A program made the translations under genes and the position numbers. The notes under the pieces are model-generated. The model was not told the origin of the DNA and did no database searches. It was given only the letters and a program-made list of their open reading frames with translations. A DNA stretch of 64,000 bases. It comes from Isoetes taiwanensis (taxonomy: Eukaryota; Streptophyta; Lycopodiopsida; Isoetales; Isoetaceae). The stretch's first letter is position 1, and each line of letters begins with the position of its first letter. Below, piece after piece: positions 48,844 to 60,032 of this stretch. The stretch spans positions 62,001-126,000 of the forward strand of contig JAJEKV010000131.1 in assembly GCA_021234155.1 (NCBI GenBank). Direction: 5' to 3'.

Positions 48844-51312
48844 TTATCTATTTCTCCTATTCTTCCTGCTTCTTGTATTTCCAGCTGGGGTTTTGTGAAT
48901 ATTGGGCTGAGTATCAGACTTGGCTGAGGTCTTTTTTTTCCTCTTAGATTTAGAAGCAGAAATTGGCTTTTTATTTCCATAAGAAATATTCAGGTAATTT
49001 TCTTTTCCCCAGTTTTCCTTGTCACTCTCGCTGTCATCATCAGTACATCCACCAGGGACAAATTCAAACATATTTAAACAATCTTCTAATTCATCTAATT
49101 CACTTGAGTTATAGTAGAGAGGTACTTGCCTTTGTGAATCATCTTCAATGTTCTCTGCATTTGAATTGCCCGAATTTACTGGGTCCAAGCAGTGCCAGGT
49201 GCCATCAGAGCCTTTATCTGAAGCAGTATCTCTTTGTGGATCATCTTCTTTGATCTTTGCATTTGAATTACCTGAGTTTGCTGAGTTCAAGCAGAGCCAG
49301 GTGCCATCAGAGCCTTTATCTGAAGCAGTATCTCTTACTAGGTCTAGTGTCTCTTGAACCATATCCCCCACAGCTGTTGGAGTAACAGAACTTACTTTGG
49401 CAATTTGCATATCTTGGTTGTTGGAGAGAGAAAGCAAACCATCTTCCAGGGTTGCCAATTGGTCTGCAATTTCCTTAGAAATGGGAGATGTAGTATTTGG
49501 TATGGATGTAGGCAAATTTTCAAGATCAATTAGGGAGCCAACAAGTAGCAGCTGGCAGTCAGTAGTGTTTGTAGTGGGGAATGAAGTGTTTTCCTGTCCA
49601 CATTTATCTGCTAAATTGCTCAATAATAAATCTACATGTTGATCAGCATCTAGACTAGCAAGTACCTGGAATTGATTGAAACAATCAATATTGTCAACCA
49701 CATGAGTTTCATCTTCAGATTGGACTTGGAAGTTTGAAAGTCCCTTCACTGGTGCAGTTGAATCTGATTCTTTTGAAATAAAATCTTGATTTGGTGGAGC
49801 CAGATGAGTTGTAGTTTTAATGCTGTCTGTTGATGAAGTTTCCTGAGATGTGCAAGTTTTTGAAACTTCCTGGGCTTTAATGGTATAATTGTCTGCCAAA
49901 ATTTGATCACATATCTTCAAGCCTTTAAGAATGGCTTTTTTCTGACTTGCATGGCCCTTATTAAGTAATGGAACACTCTTACCTTTGGCTTGAGCTAGGT
50001 GTTCAGAGTTTTGCCTAGCCTCAGCCATCACATTGTTCAAAACATTGTGAAGATTATCTGTTGATGAATCAATCTGTTGAACATGAGCTTTTCCCTTGGC
50101 TTTGTACCTTTCATAATTTTGCAGCACCTTAATACCTGAGTAGTTGTCCTTGTTGAGATAAGCCTTTTGAGTAAATGGTAGTTTCCCATAATCTTGAGGT
50201 GCAGAAGAAAGTTTCTTAACTTGGTTATTCCTGATTCTTTTCTTACTGCCATTGACTGTGTGCCAATTGTGATCTTGACTCCTGTTGACTTGTATGTCTG
50301 TCAGTACTGAATTTCCTGACTTCTCAGATATATGCAGGCCCTTAGATTTATTAGTTTCTGCAGATTTGTTGGAGTTATCCAATGGAGGTATCGTATAGCT
50401 CTCCAAATTTGAATTTGAACTCATCAGACAATCATTGTACCAAAAGTGCCTCTTTAGACAATTTTGGCATTGAGGAGGTAAGCCAGACCATCTCAAGTAT
50501 AGGTAGGAACTCTGGCCAAAGGCATCAGAGAAAGGAATGGATGTAGGAATATTTTTGGATAGATCAAGTTGAACAAAAGCTCTTGGGGATCTCGAGGGAG
50601 AATAATCAGTGCAGATATAAGAGCCAATAGAGTTGAAAAGTAGATTGAAGCATTCCTCATTCCAGTAAATGGGATTTAATCCCTGCAATGTAGTGGAAGC
50701 CACACAGAAATTATGCATGCTTTCTGAGCTCAATTTAGGATGCCATTTTAGAAAAGACATATGATAGGACTCGAAGGTTAGGGTACCAAGTTTAAGAAAG
50801 TAGTTTGCTGTTCTTTGATTGCCACATTCCATCATAATGTAGGGGAAGTTAAGCCAGTACATGGCATGAATGAGGATCCCTTTGTGGAGATTGAGACAGA
50901 AGGCCCATAATTTATCTAAAGACAGCCCAGACTTAGTGACCTTTATGAGCACAGCAGTATTCTGGAGAGAAGAAATTTTTGAATGAACAGAAGGGAGATC
51001 AAGAGAAATACCATGATATAATTTTTGTTTGCTCCCCTCTATTGGTCGAAGTTCAGTCAAAGCAGCATCATAAACATCACCTGGTTGGATCTCAGCATTT
51101 GGCTTGGGAACCCCGTAAGGAAGAGGTATTTGGGAAGCTGGATCAATCACAGGAACCCGACCCCACATATCAGGATCTCTTTGGCAAAGTATATGAATAG
51201 TTTGATATGAGGATATGAGTGTTACTATACCAGGAGCAAGCGAAGTGACCACAACTTCTGGAGAAGAGGATCTCCCAGCATTCTTTTTCTTCTGCATGAT
51301 GTCATTCTGCAA
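48844..51312 (-). CDS. L1-like LINE ORF1 protein, 822 residues, open
   Basis: A complete frame of 822 residues on the minus strand directly upstream of the LINE endonuclease. The N-terminal third resembles the DUF4283-like/gag-like region of plant LINE ORF1 (TFESYHMSFLKWHP, RAFVQLDLSKNIPTSIPF, YLYLRWSGLPP). It is followed by a zinc-knuckle-like CQNCLKRHFWYNDC (about residues 282-295) and a long, Ser/Asp/Asn-rich, probably disordered tail ending in a basic cluster (KSKRKKKTSAK). A 34-residue unit with SDKGSDGTW is duplicated in tandem. ORF1 proteins bind the LINE RNA. The frame is open, unlike ORF2, so it may be young, but it cannot move the element alone. Confidence 0.85.
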   Translation of the reverse strand: MQNDIMQKKKNAGRSSSPEVVVTSLAPGIVTLISSYQTIHILCQRDPDMWGRVPVIDPASQIPLPYGVPKPNAEIQPGDVYDAALTELRPIEGSKQKLYHGISLDLPSVHSKISSLQNTAVLIKVTKSGLSLDKLWAFCLNLHKGILIHAMYWLNFPYIMMECGNQRTANYFLKLGTLTFESYHMSFLKWHPKLSSESMHNFCVASTTLQGLNPIYWNEECFNLLFNSIGSYICTDYSPSRSPRAFVQLDLSKNIPTSIPFSDAFGQSSYLYLRWSGLPPQCQNCLKRHFWYNDCLMSSNSNLESYTIPPLDNSNKSAETNKSKGLHISEKSGNSVLTDIQVNRSQDHNWHTVNGSKKRIRNNQVKKLSSAPQDYGKLPFTQKAYLNKDNYSGIKVLQNYERYKAKGKAHVQQIDSSTDNLHNVLNNVMAEARQNSEHLAQAKGKSVPLLNKGHASQKKAILKGLKICDQILADNYTIKAQEVSKTCTSQETSSTDSIKTTTHLAPPNQDFISKESDSTAPVKGLSNFQVQSEDETHVVDNIDCFNQFQVLASLDADQHVDLLLSNLADKCGQENTSFPTTNTTDCQLLLVGSLIDLENLPTSIPNTTSPISKEIADQLATLEDGLLSLSNNQDMQIAKVSSVTPTAVGDMVQETLDLVRDTASDKGSDGTWLCLNSANSGNSNAKIKEDDPQRDTASDKGSDGTWHCLDPVNSGNSNAENIEDDSQRQVPLYYNSSELDELEDCLNMFEFVPGGCTDDDSESDKENWGKENYLNISYGNKKPISASKSKRKKKTSAKSDTQPNIHKTPAGNTRSRKNRRNR
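49150..49350. repeat. 102-bp tandem duplication within LINE ORF1
   Basis: The sequence GTGCCATCAGAGCCTTTATC recurs exactly 102 bp apart (49,199 and 49,301), giving an in-frame 34-residue tandem repeat in the ORF1 tail. The two units differ at several positions. Confidence 0.9.
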
Positions 51313-52821
51313 ATGACGTGTATGTGTCAGAAACTAGACAATTATCAACATTGCTAGCATCGTCCTTAGGGAAATAAATGGGCGGCACAGCTGATATTGC
51401 TGCTAGCATTGGAATATCAGAAACATGCGCTCAGCTTCTTCATGACATGTTGGCATCGATTTTTTCCAATGAAGAGTTAAATGCAGATCTTTTGGCAAAA
51501 GCACCAGTAGATGAAATTGAGTCTGTTGGCATAGATGTTGATGATATCCTTCTTTTTTTCTTATCTGTTAATCTATTGGAAAGTTCCTCCATGGCCGCAT
51601 AAAGATGTTGCAGCTGTGGCAGTTTGAACTGTAGCCTGTCATCTAAATTTGTTGAAGCCCTCTTCATTCTACAGTAAATACTACATAATGCCAGTCTATG
51701 AAATGAAGGAACCATTTTTGTTAACTTGGTTTACAGACCAAATTATTGAGTCATTCTTATTTCCATATGTTGTTGTGCTGAACCTTAGGTTCGTATTTCC
51801 TTTTTTACTTGGCTATGCAACAAGGCCGATCTGCATTCCCTCCACTATTTTAGCGGTTGTTCCAGGTGCAGAAAAACAGGAATATCTGGAGACATGTACC
51901 CGTTGCAAGTTTTTGATGCCGTTTCAGCGGAATCTGCATTGGTTTCAGCGGAATCTGCATTGGTACAGTTGCCAATGCATAAAGATGATGTTGAGGTTAC
52001 GCAAGAAGTTTATTGTCGAGAAGTGCTTTTTTTGTATTACCCAACTGTGTGCCAAAAAGAGATTAAATAAGAAGAAACCGAGATACTATAGCTCGAGAAG
52101 ATGGTGAAAAATTAAGCAAGTGTTGGTCAAATTTGATTCGTGCTTAAAAACAACTTATTCTTCAGCGACTTGTGCTTTGTCCCAATTTCATATCTCCAGA
52201 GATTTCTAGAAAGGTAAGCGTAGCAACAGTTGTTGGTTCAAGTGCAAAGATGGATTGTAACTTTCAGCTTCTGGAATTTTAGCAAGCATATGCTATCAAT
52301 ACGCTGATGTTAGAGTTCTTGGAAATAATGGATCTTCATACAAAAAAACTATGACAAACTGCTTAGGCATGCGGCTCATAACATAACACAGTTGCAATGG
52401 TTCTAATTTTGGCTTTGGGTGTTTTGCATATTTCACACAGGGCACTTGATTTGCCTCCAAAGTTTCTGTGTTGGTACCTTGGAAAATACAACACTCAAGT
52501 TTCTGTGTTGGTACCTTGGAAAATACAACACTCTGTGAACGTCTTAGTCCGTTGCAAAATTGGCTTCTAAGACTTGCATGTGTTTTCTTGTCGAGTTGAA
52601 TACATAACCGAGTAATTAATGGTAAGAAAGCATGTCCATAGTGGCTTCTATCTTGCTTTATCTTCTATTCGAAATTGGTTATTTTATTTGGTGGCATGAG
52701 AAGAAAAGTTCAACTTATATTATTTTATGAGTGAATTGTTGAGTTATTGTTTTATGAGTGAACTGTTGTGCAGTGTTTTCTCCGTGTAGTTTTTCTGTGT
52801 TGAAGCATCTTTTAACCACCA
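51313..52821. other. Gene-poor stretch with small tandem repeats
   Basis: No confident gene. Open frames of 74 (plus, 51,378-51,602) and 91 residues (minus, 51,440-51,715) overlap each other and neither shows a known motif. Two small tandem repeats are present: 21 bp x 2 (GTTTCAGCGGAATCTGCATTG, from about 51,922) and 37 bp x 2 (AAGTTTCTGTGTTGGTACC, from about 52,459). Confidence 0.5.
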
Positions 52822-52945
52822 TGTTGTCCCATTTTACATGCTCGCTTGGCTTATTTTCTTATGGCTATCGGGAGCCTTGGAGCCATTGCACATGGTTTTG
52901 CATTACCTGCACTTTCTATTATATTTGGAAACTTTATTGACATGG
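52822..52945 (+). pseudogene. ABCB (P-glycoprotein) transporter exon relic
   Basis: The plus strand codes for VPFYMLAWL, then after a small deletion and shift YFLMAIGSLGAIAHGFAL and PALSIIFGNFIDM. This corresponds to the VPFYKLF...D..LM.IGT.GAI.HG..LPLM..IFG.LI beginning of the first membrane domain of plant ABCB transporters. A GT donor follows directly. No other ABCB exon is recognisable, so this is a single degenerate exon. Confidence 0.7.
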
Positions 52946-53835
52946 TAGGTTGGCCCATAATCCTCAGAAGATGTATCAGAAAGTAACTAAGCCTTTCCAT
53001 GTTTCTTTGTTCTATTTATTGTAGCAATTTATGGTCCTCTTAGACATGTTGAGTAAAGGGTTCATAGAGAAAATTTCATGACATATTGAAAATTCCATGA
53101 CTTGGTTGTTGAATAAGTGCTTGGAACTCAAGATAAATCAAGCAATCTACTCTTTAGCTTCCCCGTGCTATTGCGCGAATTTATAGGCTTTCATTTTATA
53201 GTTTCCTGGGCTATTGTACAATCAAATTTTCTTCCAATGGTGAGGTATGTAGCCTCAAGAATTACTGATTGTGGCCATGTTGGTGTCAGAGGGAAGCGCA
53301 CAAGTTGGAATTGTGGCATCCCATAAAATATGCAATTTTAACATTATGCATAATTGAGGTCCATTTGTTTTGCTCCTCATGTCTTCTAGACGTCATTTTT
53401 CAAACCAGAAGGCAATTGATTTTTGTTAATAAACATCTACTTATTCAGCATGTAGCAGCTTGCAAAGTTTTTCATACCTCATTAGCCCAACCCAAGAGGT
53501 CATTTATATTCTTGATTTTCTCATGGTGTCACTTGTGATTTGTCACAACATCTTACACTAGTAAATGAGAGAAAATTCTTTAATGCTTATAGAAGCACGC
53601 AAATTTATCATATTTTTCACGGTATGGTGCCATGCTCTATGATGTCGATGATATTTTTCACGCAAGGATTTCTATAAAGTAGGCCATGACATGCGTGCTT
53701 ATAGCTAGCTTCAACGTGTCTTACATACGAATAAAGGTTTCTCTAGAACTTTTTCCAGCTAGTGAAACCTTGGGAAGAATTTGACAACAGAGGAGGATAG
53801 GGAAAAGCTTACTGCCTCCAACATTGTAACAGGGA
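52946..53835. other. Gene-poor stretch
   Basis: No conserved coding segment or element end recognised between the ABCB relic and the PPR pseudogene. Confidence 0.45.
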
Positions 53836-55400
53836 ATGAACAATTGGAAGTATCAAGAAAAAAAAGGCTTCAAAACAAATGGCTTCATTGATGTGCCCAA
53901 AATTGCCTTGTTGCTCGAACGTTGTTCTAGTACCAAGGCTTTGTCAGAAGGTCAACAGATTCATTGCTACATAATGCAAAATGGATTGGATCAGCATGTG
54001 GTCCTATCTAATTTGCTTATACAAATGTATGGCAAGTGTGAAGATTTGCAGAATGCAAGGGTCAGATTTGACAAGATGTGCATTCTAACGTTTATTCTTG
54101 AATATCTTAATTGCGGTTTATGTCCAACATAGGCACCTTGAAGAAGCAATCGTGCTTTTTATCGATGCCCATGCGGGACATAGTAACTTGGAGCACAATG
54201 ATTGGCATATGGACAGCAAGGCAACTTAGAGATGGCCATTAAGTTTTTCAAGCAAATGCCTCAGCAGAATATGGTATCCTGGAATGCCATCATTATGGCT
54301 CTCATTAAACAAGGGCATATCAAGGAAGTTGATCAGTGGTTCGAACAAATGCCTCAATGTAATGTAATTTCATGGAACACTATGATTGCTAGTCACGCAG
54401 AACATGGGCAACTTGAGGACGCCTTGAAACTCCTTGCAAGAATGTCTGTGAGAAATGTCGTTACATGGAATTCTATAATTGGAGGTTTTATAAAGAGGGC
54501 AATAAGGCTTGTATACTATTTCAACGAATGCCACAACGTGATGTAGCGTCCTACAATGCTATGATCTCAGCCTTTGTTGGGGCTGCCAACTTAATGAGGC
54601 AGTATATCTCTTTAAACAAATGCCTTATAAGGATGTCATTTTATGGACTGATGATCAGTAACAACATTCTCTGCTGGCATGTCGTTTTAATAGTGGATGT
54701 GGTAATGTTGATTATTAACATTGCTATCAAACATTAAGGAAATTTCATGCTGCAAATAGCTACTTGCTTTGAGTTCAAAATATCTGGTCTGCAATACTCT
54801 TGGCTCTTGCCCTCTCCTAGCCTCAATGACATCTGGCTTAGAATGGCCAAATATTTGCTCAACAACTAGATTATAATTCCATCTAGAGGAGGTTTGCTTT
54901 GAAGATGTGTACAAAGTGTTCAACCAAATGCGTGAAAGGAATATTATATCATGTTCAACCATGATTGCAAAGACACATAGAGCATGGTTATGGAAAAGAG
55001 GCATTTGGCATTTATCAACAAATGCGCTTAGCAAAGGAGAGTCCAAACACCATTATCTACATAGTTCTTCTCAACGGTTGTGCCACTTTAGTTTTTTAAC
55101 GTAAGGCAAATTAATTCATGCACATGCTATATAGTATGGGTTTGAATCAAGAACTATCGTTGGGAATGCCCTCATCAATATGCATGGGAAGACCGATAAT
55201 CAATGATGCGCCCCGAGATTTTCAACCGGATGGATGAGAAAGATGTCATATCTTGGAATACAATTGTTGCAATGTATTCCCATTATGGTTTTTTCAAAGA
55301 GGCCCACTAACTTTTTCAAATGTGACGCAGCTGCATGGCTTCAAACCGGATGAGGCATGTTCATCAAAGATTCTAAATGCATGCACTACCGAGCTTCAAT
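53836..55400 (+). pseudogene. PLS-class PPR protein pseudogene
   Basis: The plus strand starts with the typical N-terminal block of plant PLS-PPR editing factors (IALLLERCSSTKALSEGQ, then QIHCYIMQNGLDQH and LIQMYGKCEDLQNARV). It continues with PPR units such as EMAIKFFKQMPQQNMVSWN, MPQCNVISWNTMIASHAE, RNVVTWNSIIGG and MPQRDVASYNAMISAF, then a broken part with VFNQMRERNII. These proteins select cytidines for editing in organelle RNAs. The frame is lost several times (near 54,130, 54,480, 54,600 and beyond 54,900), and no E or DYW domain is seen. It is a long-decayed copy. Confidence 0.85.
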
Positions 55401-55677
55401 GAAAGCCGCAAGAGTTTAAGTTATGCATCTTTCACTGGTCTGTGTAGTACTGTTGTTGGATTGGGTTGTTGTAGGCCTATTCTTTTGGTGGATTCAAAAG
55501 TAATTTTGGGAATTGTTGTTGGAAGTATAGTTGCCATCTTTTGTCTCATATTTGTGGTGATCAGATTTAGGATGATCTTGAAGCAATTGCAGAAATGGTA
55601 TCTAACCTTAAACAGACAATGAAAGCAGTTGTAATGCCGCACAAATTCTAGCTCCTATTTCTATGTGGTTGTCTTTG

Positions 55678-55790
55678 CAAATACAACTTGGAGTTCTACA
55701 CCTTACATACAATGACTTACATTCTAGAAAATACAACTTGGAGTTCTACAAGGACATACACTGACTTACACTCTAGAAAATACAGGCCAG
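55678..55790. repeat. 50-bp tandem duplication
   Basis: AAATACAACTTGGAGTTCTAC occurs at 55,679 and 55,729, with TGACTTACA(T/C)TCTAGAAAA closing each unit. It lies between the PPR relic and the LINE. Confidence 0.85.
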
Positions 55791-58084
55791 TGTATGAAGT
55801 TGCGAGTTAATATTTTTCCTTAACAGTAGCCATCCTCAAGAAACAGTTGGTGAAGGAGAGAGAACGAATCTCCACATTAGAAGAGCGTGTGCGCCACCGA
55901 ATGACCGCTTTGGGCTGGCCGACTTTTTGAGCCAGCAAATAAGCACGGGGTATTGTCGCCGCTTAAGAAGTGAATTCATGGCAACATCTCAAACACCGAA
56001 TGAGGTTACCCAAATGATTGATAGGATCCATCAACAAAAAGACAGATGAGATATCACAACCGCAGAGAGAGCTCAGAACAAGCAAAGGGAACAGATTACA
56101 CAGCTTGGCTATCAAGTAGCAGCGCGCCTTGGCGGACCATGAAGCTAGAATGCATCGATGCAAGCGAGGGTTGGACACCCTAGAAAAGAGACAAACTGTA
56201 AGGACAAGAAGCGATCCGTGCTCGACCCCTAGAGAAGAGGATGGCCGAAGTTTCACCGAGAGATGTATGATCTCCGCCGAGATGAACGAATGTGCACTTG
56301 CCCGAGGCAAAGATCAACGGTGCCTAATGCCGGAGGCGAGGGTGGCCCAGTGGAATCGCAGTGTCCTTCGCGAGGAGCAGGATCACCAACCCCGCCGGCT
56401 GAACCTCATTGTCCGGGCTTGCCCAAGAGCATGGGGAAGATCTGCCAGCTAAGCTTAATGCCATGGTGGCCGATGTACTACAACCGCAAGATTTGGGTGA
56501 GAAACCCACTGCAGCCTGGGGCCAAACATGAGACCCGACCGGTCAAATTCACGCTGTTGGACCAGCATCAAAGATTCTATTGCCGCAACGCCGCTAGCCG
56601 GGAAGGGGACATCAATATACTTGGACACGATCTTACCCAAAGGCAACAAAAGGAGAGACGAGAGGAGTTCACAAAAATCGCATGTCGACAAAGGGGGGAT
56701 CGGCAGTGCTTGGTTAATGGCAAGATGAAGGTGTTTGTACCTCCACGGCCAACAAAGAGTGCAGAGGCAGCGCAACGGCGATGGGGCCAGTGGACATCTA
56801 GACCTTTCACCTCCTCCCAGACGGCAAAACCGTGATGCAACAACCAGACCCAAAGGTTTCGCACCATCTCGAACGGCCCCCGCAACCTCGTCGAGCCGGT
56901 GCAGGACAACCGCCACAGGCGAAAGATAGGGACGGTGTTCCACTTGTATCATGGAACTCAGAGGGGATTCCCCGGAAGAAGGGCAGCGACCTTGTTGGGA
57001 TTGCTACAGGTATGGACATCATCTTCTTGCAAGAGACATGGGAATATCGTGGGCATCACCACGGACATCCCGGATACCAAGATTTCGCCAAGCATGCGCC
57101 ATGGCAAGCGAGGATATGGAGGGGTGGCATGCTACTTCAAAGATGCTATAGCAGCCACGGTCTCACTCCACAAAGGTCGGACAGACTTAACCGCTACCGT
57201 GGGTGAGAGTACCGAGCCTCAACATCGCCCATTGTTTATTGCATCCGCGCTATATACCCCATGCAAAATCTAAGTTCTACCAGTCCGTGGAGGCGCATTA
57301 CGGATGTACAAATGCTTTATAGAGACTCAGATGATGACATAGAGCAATATTGCGCGCAAAGGGCACGCGCTCTTGTTAGAGATTTCAATGCCCGCACCGC
57401 ATAAACCGTAGCCGTTACCTTCCAGGGAGAGGCCGATTTTGACCCACTGCTTGAAACAACCGCACCCCAACATGCCGCATACCTCAAGATACAACACCAA
57501 CGCTTTGGAAGGGAGTTGGTTCAACTCACGTCTTTGACATGGTAGTGTGCAATGGTATGATCGATGGCCACAATCGTGGGGTTTTACTTGCAAGAGCGAT
57601 AGACATGATGGCGGAGCTAGCGTGGTAGACTACCTCCTTGCTCCAAAGGGTAGGACTTGACATGGTCACGAGCTCTCAATTGGCACACCTAACAGAGATG
57701 AGGAGGCTTTGTTCTAACCACTATCCACTTTATGTCACTTTGGATTGGGAGCACTCAGTAGCGCAATCACAGAGTAGGAACCATCAGGGGTTTGTGATAC
57801 ACCCCCGACTACCGAAAGCAAGCAGAATATGAGTCTGTGTTGGAACGTGAACTGCAGGGGATTGATGCTCTTTGCACGTTACATGATAGGTGGGAGTGGC
57901 TTGTAAACGCCTTACTCACAGCAGCTAGTGCATGCTTTGCAAAATGAGGGATCGCCGCGAATGGACACCGCTTAGCTTCCCTCGTAATCCCCGGTTTGAC
58001 GCCGAAAGTGCAAGGCTCTAAAGATCCAATCAACTGCCTCGATCCGTGAGCATGCGGGCAAGAAGCCATTCAGGACTATAGATG

Positions 58085-59310
58085 TTATGAGCTACACCAA
58101 TAGCTCTGATAAATCCAACTCTAGTTCACCAAAACTAGAACAAGTTCCTAAACCACAAGGAAATTATTGGTAGTTCTCCACCCAACCGGACCTACCGGTG
58201 TAGAGTTCTGGCAGAATTAATGGCAAAGCAGAAGGCAATGGCAAAGCTTCACAACTAGTTTCGGAATTATCGGCAAAGGGAAGCTCAATTGGCTTTTGGG
58301 CGTCATGAGACTTAAGGCTGGTTCGGAATCGGCAAAGCAATAATTGATGACGCCCCCAATCCGAAGATGGCCGTTGATGGAGTCCCTGAAGTTTCGATGC
58401 AAGCCTTCTTAAGAATCCGATGCTGCCTCCCTCTAAATCTGTCGCTGATCCCTTTTTAAAAAGGCCCGATGCCTTTTGCCATATTCGGCTCTTCCTATTA
58501 AGATTGGCCTTAATAATACTTAACCATTAATATCATAATATCTTAGAGATATTATTTAACTATTACAAACATAAGATGTCTTTGCCAATATGTCTGCCTT
58601 GCCTTGCCATTATTTCGCCAATCTCACACACCCATGCTAGTCCACCAAGACCAACGTTCACGGCCACTCCCCCGAGCTACCATATTCATAACGATTCCTC
58701 CCTTTTTGAAGGCAACTGACCTCAGTTGTGTCCATAAATAAATTAAGCACCAACTTAATTTATCCAATTGAGCACCAACTCAATGCATTTTAGGTTCAAG
58801 TTTGAGGTAATGATCTCACAAATAGCACCAGCTATTCATGACGATCGCTTTTGTTGAGGCTATAGGTTTGGATAAAGTAAATCCTATGTTTATTCTAATT
58901 TAATTAAATCTCCTAATACAAGAATTGGGTCAAGTTTGTAAGAATTTTAAGGATTCCATTGAGGCACCAACCTCTGCCAGTAGCACCAACTACTGATTGC
59001 AATTTACTTAGACACCAATCTAAAATTGCAATTTCATCCATTAATGATTACAAGTATGGCACCAACCATAATTTTGTATTATATTAATGGCATGAACAAT
59101 CATCTTAAAGAAATATAACAATTTTAGATATAAAATATCTAAATTCTAAACTAAATCCTTAGTCATGCTACTTTTTACCAGGTAAATAATAACCTATCTT
59201 CAGTTTGCGGTTCTCTTCCTCCATATGCGCTACGTGAGCTGCTTTCTTCTCCGCTTTTAACTTCTCATCTTCATCTAAACCTGGATCTATTTCCTCTATG
59301 TGAACATTAT
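58085..59310. other. Insertion of about 1.2 kb between LINE endonuclease and RT
   Basis: LINE coding similarity stops after the linker near 58,080 and resumes near 59,310. The intervening DNA is AT-rich and non-coding and carries many short perfect hairpins (annotated separately). On the minus strand there are weak LTR-like hints: TTTTTAAAAAGGG as a TATA candidate (58,452-58,464) and ATTTATCAGAGC at 58,100-58,111, similar to a tRNA-Met primer-binding site. A TTATG word lies on both sides. A solo or partial LTR is possible but not proven. Confidence 0.5.
58089..59070. repeat. Array of nine hairpins sharing a CACCAA/G loop
   Basis: Nine perfect inverted repeats enclose the same hexamer CACCAA (once CACCAG) but have different arms: GAGCTA (58,089), TCTAGTT (58,120), ATAAATTAAG (58,738), ATTGAG (58,767), AATAG (58,821), GAGG (58,961), CAGTAG (58,978), TTAGA extended by TTGCAATTT (58,997-59,031) and TATGG (59,055). 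Other hairpins without this loop are interspersed: ACCGG-ACCTA (58,185), AAAAGGC-CCGAT (58,459), ATAATATC-TTAGA (58,535), CAACTGA-CC (58,713) and TTTAGATAT-AAA (59,123). Changing arms that always stay complementary, with a constant loop, point to a structural or mechanistic cause. The function is unknown. Confidence 0.85.
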
Positions 59311-60030
59311 GCATTTGCCCTTCAATGCTTTTTCGTGGCCCAGCTTGCTAGGGCCAGCTTTGCTAGGGCCTCTGACAGCGATTATTAACCAGGCCATAAG
59401 GGAGGGCCTCCCGGGGGAGTGGATGGTTAGCAAGGTCACCCCAATTCATAAGACAGGTAATAGGGATGATTCGGCGAACTACCGCATGATCATGATGAGC
59501 CCATTACTCGCAAAGCTTTTAGCAGGTGTGGTGGAGAAGAAGTTAACTCAGTGGGCTGAGGAAGCTGGAGTGCGTGGAGTTGGCCAGGCGGGGTTTCGCC
59601 CTGCCCACTCCACAATCGACCATATATTCACTCTCAGAATCCTTATGGAAGCTACTCGCAATGCGCGGCGTGACCTGTACTGCTGTTTCGTAGATTTCAA
59701 GATGGCATATGATACGGTCCCTCGGGACCTGTTGTGGCAGCATTTGCAGGCGCTGCATGCCCCACAGGACTTACAAAATGTCATCTATAGACTCTATGAT
59801 GGGATATATGCTGCATTGCCTGCATCAGATCAGCGAGTTGCTAGCACCATAGGGGTTAAACAGGGATGTCCGTTATCTCCAACGCTCTTTGGTCTCGACA
59901 TTGACAAGTTGGAGACATGGATGCAAGAACATGTGGGCAGTGGCCCGCAGCTACCAGAGGCATACAGTATAAGGCAATTGCTCTATGCAGACGATGTAGA
60001 CTTGCTATCCCATACAACCAGGAGTATCAT
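59300..60030 (+). pseudogene. LINE reverse transcriptase domain (best-preserved part)
   Basis: An open segment covering RT motifs 0-C: REGLPGEWMVSKVTPIHKTG, NYRMIMMSPLLAKLL, GQAGFRPAHSTIDHIFTL, CFVDFKMAYDTVPRDLLW (motif A), GVKQGCPLSPTLFGLDID (motif B) and QLLYADDVDLL (motif C, with both catalytic Asp). It is cut off after LLSHTTRSII by the MITE at 60,033. It belongs to the same LINE group as the fragment at 1-275. Confidence 0.92.
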
Positions 60031-60032
60031 TA

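Noticed and set aside
58097..58112. Primer-binding-site-like TATCAGAGC on the minus strand
   Set aside because: Only nine bases match and three of the twelve expected differ; no second LTR or TG/CA end was found, so I do not call an LTR element from it.
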